DNA of 25,956 bases from positions 1 to 25,956 of the forward strand of contig JAEZSL010000013.1 of NCBI GenBank assembly GCA_023443925.1, in the 5' to 3' direction. This DNA is from Bacillota bacterium (GTDB taxonomy: Bacteria > Bacillota_A > Clostridia > Lachnospirales > Lachnospiraceae). Under the pieces are notes generated by a model. The model made no database searches, had not been told where the DNA came from, and saw nothing but the letters and a program-made list of their open reading frames with translations. Positions 20,327 through 25,956 of the stretch are shown one piece after another. The translations under genes and the position numbers were made by a program. Positions within the stretch are counted from its first letter, which is position 1. Each line of letters opens with the position of its first letter.

Positions 20327-22222
20327 TTATTTTCTTACAAGTTTAAAATAAGTTCCTCCGCCGGAAAGAATAAGTGTTTTTTTATCAATTACAAGAAAAT
20401 TGCATATCTCCCCCTTCGCATCCGTTACGCTTATCTGGGAAACTTCATCTGCATCGATACCCAATTTATCAAAGGTCATACGGTAATTTGTAACGAAATC
20501 ATCCCTTGTAAGCAAGGTTTCCGTATATACCGGTTTGGATGAAACCGTTTCCAATGAACTCACACTATCTCCAAAATTGGTTGCCTTATCCGCTGAAAAA
20601 CTTAATACTTTACCAATTAAAGCGTCCGCATCCTCTCTGGAATAGGTTCCGGCTGAACCAAAGGCCAATACTTTATTAATCTTCCAATCGCCAAAGTATA
20701 CCTCTTCCCGTGCCTTAGAAGGCATTGGTTTAGCAGCTTCACCGGGCTGGAGACGGGGTTCTCTGACTGAATTGCTGTCTTCGGCCTGGGGGGCGGGCTC
20801 TCTGACTAAATTACCATCTTCGGCCTGTTCACCTGCAGAAATCTGTTCTCCATCAGAATCGTTATATTTTGTGGTATTCTCATCTGTAACAGCTGTTCCA
20901 GGCCTTAGCATTTCATCCGTTGCTTCAGAGGTCTTGGTGGTATCTGTAGTATCCGTGGTATCCGTGGTGTCGGTGATATCCGTAGTATCGGTGATATCCG
21001 TAGTATCGGTGGTGTCCGTAGTATCGGTGGTGTTGGTATCTGTAATATCAGAAGTGTTATCCTTAACCACCTCCGTCGATTTATTGCAGCCGGTTAAACC
21101 TGCCGCCGCAACAATTAAAATTAAAATAACCGTTAACAAAGTACTGGTCCATTTATTTTTTTTAAATTTACTAATCATAAGAATCCTCCTTTTTAAGCTG
21201 GATTTATTTTTACCGATCCCTGCTGTAGCAGGAATGAAATTCGACTCGGAAAAGAGCCGGATAAGTTTAATAATTGTGTTGCCATAACTTTGATATTCTT
21301 CTTCACGAATATACCTTAAAGCCTCCGCATCGCAGGCTATCTCTTTGTCCTCATGGATTTTGTAAAAGGCATACCAGATAAGAGGATTAAAAAAATACAC
21401 AATCTGTAAAAGGGCAAGTATCCAGTTTATCAGAATGTCCTTTCTTTTATAATGGGATAATTCATGAAGGAAGATGTATTCTATTTCCATATCGCTTAAC
21501 TGGTCCATATATTCTTTTGAAACCAGAATTTTAGGCTTAAGTATAACATAAAGGGAGGGAGTACGCAGTTTTTTTGTCGTAAGCAGTACAATCTTCTGCC
21601 GGATCTTCATGGTATCCAGGCAGCTTTCCAGTATACCGTTAATGCGCGTATCCTCTAATTTTGTATAGTAACTTTTTACTTTTACAGCAAAATATAGATT
21701 GAGCCAGACAGTATAAAGAGTAAATACCAGTACGATAACCAACCAGAGAACTGCCAGTATATTCATAACCGGTTCCGTTCCAGCCGCTTTTATGATTATA
21801 TAGGCTTTTTCAAAAATACTCTTTGTATCGTCTTGTTTCCTGCCCGGTGCTGTACTGTTCTCTCTATGCGGAGTGGTTCCGGACGGCTTATTGCCGGTAA
21901 CGGCAGCCAGACCGCTTTTTTCTGCATTTACGGCTTTGGTGCTATTCCCATATGTAATATTTTGTAAAGGATTATTTATCTCATTTACGGGTATATTCAC
22001 CCATTCAGCTGCCTGATAAAACAGGTTATAAATACTGAAGGAGCTTTCCGGAGTATAGGGTACCATAAGCCTGATTAGCAGTAAAATCCAGATATAATAA
22101 TGCCATTTAGGGCTTAGCGTCTTTTTAAACACTTTCTTTACCAGTAAGATAAGCAGGATTAAAATGCCCGCAAAGATACTAAGATATATTACTTCTTTAA
22201 ATATCCATACTAACTGATCCAT
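20327..22222 (-). CDS. M56 family (BlaR1/MecR1-like) membrane metallopeptidase with novel sensor part
   Basis: A 631-aa membrane protein. N-terminal helices (about 8-30, 42-55, 150-180) precede the zinc peptidase motif H253-E254-LSH257 and a downstream EIACDAEAL (E294) typical of M56. A later helix, about 358-379, ends in the lipobox-like AGLTGC with C379. Then follows a Thr-Asp tract (about 391-430), a charged linker, and a C-terminal domain (about 500-631) ending in LILSGGGTYFKLVRK. There is no penicillin-binding transpeptidase domain, so this is not a beta-lactam sensor in the usual sense. It probably detects another envelope signal and cleaves the BlaI-type repressor encoded 4 bp upstream. 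AGAAGG precedes the ATG. Confidence 0.85.
   Translation of the reverse strand: MDQLVWIFKEVIYLSIFAGILILLILLVKKVFKKTLSPKWHYYIWILLLIRLMVPYTPESSFSIYNLFYQAAEWVNIPVNEINNPLQNITYGNSTKAVNAEKSGLAAVTGNKPSGTTPHRENSTAPGRKQDDTKSIFEKAYIIIKAAGTEPVMNILAVLWLVIVLVFTLYTVWLNLYFAVKVKSYYTKLEDTRINGILESCLDTMKIRQKIVLLTTKKLRTPSLYVILKPKILVSKEYMDQLSDMEIEYIFLHELSHYKRKDILINWILALLQIVYFFNPLIWYAFYKIHEDKEIACDAEALRYIREEEYQSYGNTIIKLIRLFSESNFIPATAGIGKNKSSLKRRILMISKFKKNKWTSTLLTVILILIVAAAGLTGCNKSTEVVKDNTSDITDTNTTDTTDTTDTTDITDTTDITDTTDTTDTTDTTKTSEATDEMLRPGTAVTDENTTKYNDSDGEQISAGEQAEDGNLVREPAPQAEDSNSVREPRLQPGEAAKPMPSKAREEVYFGDWKINKVLAFGSAGTYSREDADALIGKVLSFSADKATNFGDSVSSLETVSSKPVYTETLLTRDDFVTNYRMTFDKLGIDADEVSQISVTDAKGEICNFLVIDKKTLILSGGGTYFKLVRK
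20932..21050. repeat. 9-bp-periodic repeat encoding the Thr-Asp tract
   Basis: About 115 bp of GTATCGGTG/GTATCCGTA-like 9-bp units lie within the M56 gene and encode TDT/TDI tripeptides on the minus strand. Such simple-sequence tracts change length easily by slippage, always by whole codons here. Confidence 0.8.
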
Positions 22223-22226
22223 ACCG

Positions 22227-22595
22227 CTACCTTCTCTTATTCTTATTTAACAATTCCTGCAATTCTTCAAGGTCTTCTTCCGACAGCTTTTCATCCTTGA
22301 TAAAATTACTGACCAGAAGATTCAAAGAACCATTAAAGCACTTTTCCAGAAATGTTTTCGTTTCTTCTTTCACACATTCGTCTTCTGAGACGGCTGCATA
22401 ATAAGCATAATAGGTATTTTCCTTTTTCGCAGTGATTGCTCCTTTTGCCACCAGCCTCCGAATCAGGGTATGTATGGTTTTAGGATTCCAGCCGGTCACC
22501 GTTTCCAATTCCTCTACTATCTCACCGCCGGACATGGGTGACTTCTTCCAGATCACCTTCATTACTTTCCATTCAGAATCCGAAATATTATTCAT
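22227..22595 (-). CDS. BlaI/MecI/CopY family repressor
   Basis: A 122-aa winged-helix repressor. It starts MNNISDSEWKVMKVIWKKSPM, followed by GGEIVEELETVTGWNPKTIHTLIRRLVAKGAI, the BlaI DNA-binding signature. The C-terminal half is the dimerisation region. LLVSNFIKDEKLS contains N97-F98, equivalent to the Asn-Phe bond cleaved by BlaR1-type peptidases. Start choice is uncertain: the ATG at 22604 is only 2 bases after AAAGGAG, while that at 22595 is 11 bases away and matches the family's usual N-terminus. It is followed 4 bp later by the M56 peptidase gene, and its promoter contains two BlaI-like operators. Confidence 0.9.
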   Translation of the reverse strand: MNNISDSEWKVMKVIWKKSPMSGGEIVEELETVTGWNPKTIHTLIRRLVAKGAITAKKENTYYAYYAAVSEDECVKEETKTFLEKCFNGSLNLLVSNFIKDEKLSEEDLEELQELLNKNKRR

Positions 22596-22620
22596 TCCTA
22601 TCATCGCTCCTTTCTCGTAT

Positions 22621-22670
22621 TACAATTGTACTACAGTTTCCATATTACATCCGTAGTACGGAAATGTCAA
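22621..22670 (-). promoter_or_regulatory. blaI promoter with two BlaI-type operator dyads
   Basis: On the minus strand TTGACA (22670-22665), 17 bp and TAATAT (22647-22642) form the promoter. BlaI-family operators contain TACANNTGTA. TACAATTGTA at 22621-22630 is a perfect match just past the start site. TACATCCGTA at 22646-22655 matches at 7 of 8 defined bases and lies in the spacer and -10. GTACTAC (22628-22634) and GTAGTAC (22653-22659) are also inverted copies of each other. Confidence 0.75.
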
Positions 22671-22904
22671 TAAAAAAATAATTAATAATTTTTTGAAAAT
22701 TTCTTACAATAAAATAAAGTTGACTTAATTATTCCATTTCTTCTATAATAAACCGTATTACAGGGTATAATATCATATATACCAGCTATCATAACAAAGC
22801 TCAAATCAAGTTATGATTCATACGAATGTATCCATTACGCGATTAACTATAATGTAAATAGATGGTCCAAAAGACCAGCCAGATTAATTCAGAGAGGCAG
22901 AATT

Positions 22905-23756
22905 ATGATTTCATATAAAACTTGTACTGAAGTAAATTCAACCCAGATTTATAATGCATTCCGGCTCGGCTTTTCGGATTACTCCGTACCATTTACCGCG
23001 GCGGAGGAGGAATTTAACGCACGCTTTTTCGGACCGGAAGGTAACGAACTCCAATATTCTCATCTTGCACTGGATGACTTAAATCCCATCGGCCTTCTCT
23101 TAGGAGGAATCCGGGTATTTGACACCATAAAAACCATGCGCTGCGGTGCCTTGTGTCTGGCACCGGATTACAGAGGAAAGGGTATCAGTGAGGAATTATT
23201 AAACCTGCATAAAGCTACTGCCGCGGCTGCAGGCTGCAAACAACTCTTCCTTGAAGTTATTAAGGATAATCGCAGAGCCATACGCTTTTATGAGAAAGCT
23301 GGTTACCGGGAAGCGGTCATTTTAAAATATTATAAAAGAAAAATCGCCGAACTTAAAATACCGGAGGTTGTTCCTCCCTATAAGATTACCACCATCAGTT
23401 TTGACGCAGTAAAAGGGGTTCGGGATAAACTAAATGCCTGCCACATTAACTGGCAGAGTGATACCGCCTATTATGAATACAGTAAAACAGAAGTGTTCTA
23501 CGGGGTATATGACGACTACCAGCTTATCGGACTGTCTGCTATGAGTATAAAGGGCAAAATTAACTTTTTATGGGTGGAGCCCTCCTACCGCTTTAAGGGT
23601 ATCGGGCGATACCTGTTACAGCAGGCCTCAAAACAAGTGGAAGCCGAATACCTGACGGTTTGTATTCCGGGGAATCCTTTACTGGAAGGTTTCTTCCGTA
23701 AGCTGGAATTTGAAAAAGATACGACGGAACAGTACGAGATGTACTTACCGCTATAA
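22905..23756 (+). CDS. Tandem GNAT-domain N-acetyltransferase
   Basis: A 283-aa protein with two acetyltransferase folds. The first (about 1-150) carries motif A LAPDYRGKGISEELL (85-99) and the C-terminal signature DNRRAIRFYEKAGY (121-134). The second (about 160-283) carries VEPSYRFKGIGRYLLQQA (224-241) and then GNPLLEGFFRKLEFEKD. Both contain the acetyl-CoA pyrophosphate loop pattern (R/K)xxGxG or close to it. The substrate is unknown; such two-domain proteins include resistance and small-molecule acetyltransferases. GAGAGG precedes the ATG. TATAAT at 22848-22853 may be its -10, with no good -35. It is convergent with the Mrr-like gene across a shared terminator. Confidence 0.87.
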   Translation: MISYKTCTEVNSTQIYNAFRLGFSDYSVPFTAAEEEFNARFFGPEGNELQYSHLALDDLNPIGLLLGGIRVFDTIKTMRCGALCLAPDYRGKGISEELLNLHKATAAAAGCKQLFLEVIKDNRRAIRFYEKAGYREAVILKYYKRKIAELKIPEVVPPYKITTISFDAVKGVRDKLNACHINWQSDTAYYEYSKTEVFYGVYDDYQLIGLSAMSIKGKINFLWVEPSYRFKGIGRYLLQQASKQVEAEYLTVCIPGNPLLEGFFRKLEFEKDTTEQYEMYLPL

Positions 23757-23798
23757 AATAAAAGAGGAGCAAATACCCCATAAGCCGCTCTGATCGCC

Positions 23799-23840
23799 AA
23801 AAAAGGAATTGCTGCAAATAATTACTGCAATTCCTTTTTT
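23799..23840. terminator. Bidirectional intrinsic terminator
   Basis: AAAAAAGGAATTGC (23799-23812) pairs with GCAATTCCTTTTTT (23827-23840), a 14-bp stem with a 14-nt loop and a T run on the plus strand. The A run on the left gives a U-tract on the minus strand. It serves the convergent GNAT and Mrr-like genes. Confidence 0.9.
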
Positions 23841-23861
23841 CTTTTTTGATTTATACAATAA

Positions 23862-24605
23862 TTAAAGTTCGTTATCCGAGACCGGTTCCGTATAACTGCA
23901 TTTTGGATATCCGCTGCAGCCCAGGAATTGACCGTACGGGCCTTTCCGGTATACCAGTTTTTTCCCGCACAAAGGACAATAACGGGCAGAATCCGGTTCA
24001 TTCATATTTTCCTCATAGGTTTCTAAGCTGTCTTCTTCCTTTATCAAACAGGTGATTAATGCTCTCCTGTCCCATAAAAGAATATCATTAGCAGCCGCCA
24101 GATTTATGGCATTGGGTGTAAAAAAGCTGTTCGTAACCACTAATCCACGGTCAGCTTCATAGAAAGCAATGGAGCCGATTACCTCCTGTACTGCGGCAAT
24201 CCCCACATCCCGCTGATACCGCTTTGCCTGTACTACAATCTTCTCCCGCTTCTTTTTTAACACCAGATCCGCACCATAGTCGCCGGACACCGGAGTCAAT
24301 TTCACTTTATAACCCTGTTTTCTAAATTTATGATACAGATAGACTTCAAATTCAATGCCCGTCATCTCATCAATATCATCCATACCGCAGCGCAAATACG
24401 TATTTTTCAGCTTGCGGTCAGAATACCCTTTAATCAGTACCATGGATATAATACCATAAGCCAATATCCATACATAAGGGATTACGGGAATATTGAATTT
24501 TAAATACCCGGTGTAACGATTTCCGGCAATGAAAAGAATCCCTGCCAGATTTATTATAGTAAGCAGCCACCTGACTGCATTTATTTTCAACCTTTTCTTT
24601 CGCAA
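23862..24605 (-). CDS. Membrane-anchored Mrr-like restriction endonuclease-fold protein with topoisomerase-type zinc ribbon
   Basis: A protein of about 247 aa. Two N-terminal hydrophobic helices (VRWLLTIINLAGILFIAG and VIPYVWILAYGIISMVLI) are followed by an Mrr-type PD-(D/E)xK nuclease domain: MTGIEFEVYLYHKF, SGDYGADLVL, and IVVQAKRY with the catalytic D and QxK, then AAVQEVIGSIAFYEADRGLVVTN. The C-terminus is a zinc ribbon, CPLCGKKLVYRKGPYGQFLGC with CSGYPKC, like those at the end of topoisomerase I. The frame is open to a TTG at 24644, but an extended -10 ends only 7 bases before it. I prefer the TTG at 24605, 8 bases after GAGCAGG. The start is uncertain. Its role is probably DNA cleavage or surveillance at the membrane; no methylase is nearby. 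Confidence 0.8.
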   Translation of the reverse strand: MRKKRLKINAVRWLLTIINLAGILFIAGNRYTGYLKFNIPVIPYVWILAYGIISMVLIKGYSDRKLKNTYLRCGMDDIDEMTGIEFEVYLYHKFRKQGYKVKLTPVSGDYGADLVLKKKREKIVVQAKRYQRDVGIAAVQEVIGSIAFYEADRGLVVTNSFFTPNAINLAAANDILLWDRRALITCLIKEEDSLETYEENMNEPDSARYCPLCGKKLVYRKGPYGQFLGCSGYPKCSYTEPVSDNEL

Positions 24606-24650
24606 AAAAATAACCTGCTCTTTCTGTTCATATAATACCGTCAATTTGGC

Positions 24651-24659
24651 ATTATAACA
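24651..24659 (-). promoter_or_regulatory. Extended -10 element of the Mrr-like gene
   Basis: On the minus strand TGTTATAAT (24659-24651) is a perfect extended -10 (TGnTATAAT). No convincing -35 is visible, as often for this class. The expected start site near 24644 argues against using the TTG at that same position for translation. Confidence 0.55.
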
Positions 24660-24758
24660 TAAAACCAGAAAGAATTGTATATAAGGTTACTATTTTTAAG
24701 AAATTTCGTAACTTCAGGCATGTAAGTCTATTCATGTTTATACATCCGTTTTTAGTTA

Positions 24759-25047
24759 TACTGTCTGTCTTTTGGCAGCACCGTCTGTCTTTTGACAACA
24801 CCGTCTGTTTTTGGCTGCACCGCCTGTCTTTTGACAACACCGTCTGTTTTCGACTACATCGTCTGTCTTTGATTACACCGTCTGTCTTTTGACAACACCG
24901 TCTGTTTTCGACTAGATCATCTCTCTTTGATTACACCGTCTGTCTTCTGGTTATACCGTCTGCCTTAAGGCTATACCTTTTGTCTGTTAGATACACTTTC
25001 TGTTTTGTATTATGCCGTCTGATTTTAATTTATACCGTCCGTATCTC
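24759..25047. repeat. Degenerate 19-20 bp tandem repeat (minisatellite, about 14 units)
   Basis: Units of the form CACCGTCTGTCTTTTGACAA begin near 24759, 24779, 24799, 24818, 24838, 24857, 24876, 24896, 24915, 24934, 24954, 24974, 24994, 25014 and 25032 (last partial). The best units contain a TGTC-TTTT-GACA dyad. A three-unit block of 58 bp (24818-24875) is repeated at 24876-24933, so there is a higher-order period. The right end runs into the last codons (RTV-stop) of the neighbouring minus-strand gene. It has no unique spacers and is not a CRISPR array. Confidence 0.88.
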
Positions 25048-25617
25048 ATAAAAGACCAGGGATATATCTCCCGACGGCTGTTTATTGATATCGGATTTAC
25101 AGGCATAGCTCCATTCCAGCAGAATATTCTTTCCGCCTGCAATGTCATTTTGAAACTGCCGCCGGATGAGGGTACAGTAATCCACCAGTTCGATTATTTC
25201 GTCCTGGGTTAGAAAATATTCATCTCCGCAAATCCTTACATCCTCTTCTTCAAAAATGAAGGTGACGTCTTTTTGATTATAGGTGACCAGATTCCACAAA
25301 TCCTCTTTTACCGCTTCAATTGCAGTCCGATGCATAGAAATATCGATAACACCACTTTTTATGGCTATAAAGTATGGATAGTAGATAATCATATCCTCAG
25401 TCTTTAAATTACCGGCAAGCTCCCTGGCAAAAGAGTTTGCTTCAGCCGCATTTACTCCGATTTTCCGTGGTAAATTAAGATCTTCGCCCTCTGTAACTGC
25501 GCTTCTTATGGTCCATAAAATATCCGGATCAAAACGGGTTTCCCTGTCGTATTTTTTCCAGGGAACCGCCGGTAGATTCGATTTTGCAAGTGCATAAAAT
25601 CCCTGTAACTTATTCAT
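25030..25617 (-). CDS. Hypothetical protein, 195 aa
   Basis: I do not recognise this family. The protein is soluble and rather acidic, with no signal peptide or membrane helix and no obvious catalytic motif. Notable segments are KKYDRETRFDPDILWTIRSAV near the N-terminus, MIIYYPYFIAIKSGVIDIS in the middle, and the acidic VTFIFEEEDVRICGDEYFLTQDEIIELVDY later. The sequence is clearly coding in character. The ATG at 25617 has only a weak SD (GGTG, 5 bases away). A possible 50-codon frame ends 2 bases before it, so translation could be coupled. The stop lies inside the first unit of the minisatellite, and the last three residues appear to be repeat-derived. It lies downstream of a dGTPase-like gene on the same strand. 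Confidence 0.75.
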   Translation of the reverse strand: MNKLQGFYALAKSNLPAVPWKKYDRETRFDPDILWTIRSAVTEGEDLNLPRKIGVNAAEANSFARELAGNLKTEDMIIYYPYFIAIKSGVIDISMHRTAIEAVKEDLWNLVTYNQKDVTFIFEEEDVRICGDEYFLTQDEIIELVDYCTLIRRQFQNDIAGGKNILLEWSYACKSDINKQPSGDISLVFYEIRTV

Positions 25618-25619
25618 CT

Positions 25620-25772
25620 TTACACCAATAGTACCCTTTCCTGTTCGTAATTTATTTCTTCCTTGCCTGTTGTGGCGGCAGTCAGTTTTTTATTTTCATT
25701 TACCGTATTACCTAATGCATTGTACTGAAAATAACCAAACAAGAAATATGTTTCGTTATCTGCGATTGGCAA
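25620..25772 (-). CDS. Possible small ORF (50 aa) between the dGTPase-like gene and the 195-aa gene
   Basis: On the minus strand a TTG at 25772 opens 50 codons (DNETYFLFGYFQYNAL, then KEEINYEQERVLLV) to a TAA that ends 2 bases before the ATG of the 195-aa gene. The tight junction and coding-like residues are suggestive. There is no good SD and no ATG, and an open frame this short is expected by chance. It could also be the decayed N-terminal extension of the next gene. It is not recognised as any family. Confidence 0.2.
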   Translation of the reverse strand: MPIADNETYFLFGYFQYNALGNTVNENKKLTAATTGKEEINYEQERVLLV

Positions 25773-25790
25773 CCTAGATTGGCAGCCTAG
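25765..25790. repeat. 13-bp tandem duplication at the dGTPase-like stop codon
   Basis: ATTGGCAACCTAG (25765-25777) and ATTGGCAGCCTAG (25778-25790) are adjacent and differ at one base. The second copy contains the TAG stop of the gene on the minus strand. It resembles in kind the duplication at 4618-4651. Confidence 0.7.
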
Positions 25791-25956
25791 ATTTTGATTC
25801 TTGGATTAAACAGCCGCTCATGTTCATCCAGGGCAAACCGGTCCGTCATGGTTGCAATATAGTCACAAATAACTCTGAGCTTATCCTCCGGTGCGCCGTC
25901 ATAAGCCTTATCTGCCTTGCAGTTTAAGTAGCGGTAATACCAGTCCGGCGGCAGTA
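25787..25956 (-). CDS. dGTP triphosphohydrolase-like HD protein, C-terminal end (partial)
   Basis: The right edge encodes the last 56 residues of a minus-strand gene: LPPDWYYRYLNCKADKAYDG, then DKLRVICDYIATMTDRFALDEHERLFNP and a short IKI tail. The 'R(V/I)(V/I)CDYIA.MTDR(Y/F)A...(Y/H).(R/K)LF.P' pattern is the conserved C-terminus of bacterial dGTPase-like proteins of the HD hydrolase superfamily. The metal-binding HD motifs lie outside the window. Such enzymes remove triphosphate from dNTPs and help control nucleotide pools. The downstream 195-aa gene may be co-transcribed. Confidence 0.8.
   Translation of the reverse strand, partial: LPPDWYYRYLNCKADKAYDGAPEDKLRVICDYIATMTDRFALDEHERLFNPRIKI

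Noticed and set aside
22227..22604. Longer BlaI start at 22604
   Set aside because: The SD is only 2 bases from that ATG, and the family usually begins close to ISDSEW. The shorter start at 22595 is preferred but not proven.
24652..24840. 62-codon minus-strand open frame starting inside the minisatellite
   Set aside because: Its first half is a translated tandem repeat (SKDRRC-type units). It has no recognisable fold, and it covers the promoter of the Mrr-like gene.
24759..25047. CRISPR array
   Set aside because: The 19-20 bp units follow one another directly and are themselves degenerate. There are no unique spacers of constant length and no cas genes.

Overview
The window looks like a chromosomal segment of a low-GC, spore-forming anaerobic Firmicute, most likely a Lachnospiraceae-type Clostridium (my inference). 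The grounds are strong AGGAGG-type ribosome binding sites, near-consensus sigma-A promoters, a BclB-like exosporium collagen protein, GPH sugar symporters, GH4/GH1 glycosidases, and a DUF6870 gene of the kind carried by Firmicute mobile elements. No rRNA, tRNA or CRISPR array was seen.

Layout. (1) 1-3600: a sugar-modification cluster on the minus strand (sugar-phosphate isomerase/epimerase fragment and two Gfo/Idh/MocA dehydrogenases) with a divergent AraC/cupin regulator. The gaps hold hairpin-rich repeats. (2) 3701-9684: a carbohydrate locus of lacI, GH4 6-phospho-beta-glucosidase, BadF-type sugar kinase and ChbG/YdjC deacetylase on minus, divergent from a GPH symporter. A near-identical putative operator lies in front of both lacI and the symporter gene. 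The GH4 plus ChbG pair recalls the E. coli chitobiose (chb) pathway, but with a symporter and a kinase instead of a PTS. (3) 9760-11716: an accessory patch with an AraC/GyrI-like regulator, a VOC protein, a decayed YjdF C-terminus and a DUF6870 gene. It looks like the scar of an integrative element. (4) 12015-13652: a spore-surface protein with DNRLRE, collagen and BclB C-terminal modules. (5) 13894-15617: a GH1 beta-glucosidase behind a leader of about 330 nt packed with hairpins, some of them the same repeat family as at 1.1-1.35 kb. (6) 15659-19200: an energy-coupling-factor Co/Ni importer (cbiM-PDGLE fusion, cbiQ, cbiO) and a His-rich CsoR/RcnR/InrS-family repressor. cbiM is separated from cbiQO by a terminator. 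(7) 19442-22670: an alpha/beta hydrolase and a BlaI/M56 (BlaR1-like) regulatory pair with BlaI-type operators. (8) 22905-25956: a tandem GNAT protein, a membrane-anchored Mrr-like nuclease with a zinc ribbon, a degenerate 19-20 bp minisatellite, an unrecognised 195-aa protein and the 3' end of a dGTPase-like gene.

How the parts connect: regions 1, 2 and 5 are all sugar uptake or hydrolysis modules with local regulators. Region 6 is a self-contained metal-homeostasis unit and region 7 a stress-sensing unit. Starts were moved from the longest open frame to better SD-supported codons for seven genes: Gfo at 1112, GH4 at 7139, cbiQ at 17255, cbiM at 18550, hydrolase at 20257, blaI at 22595 and Mrr-like at 24605.
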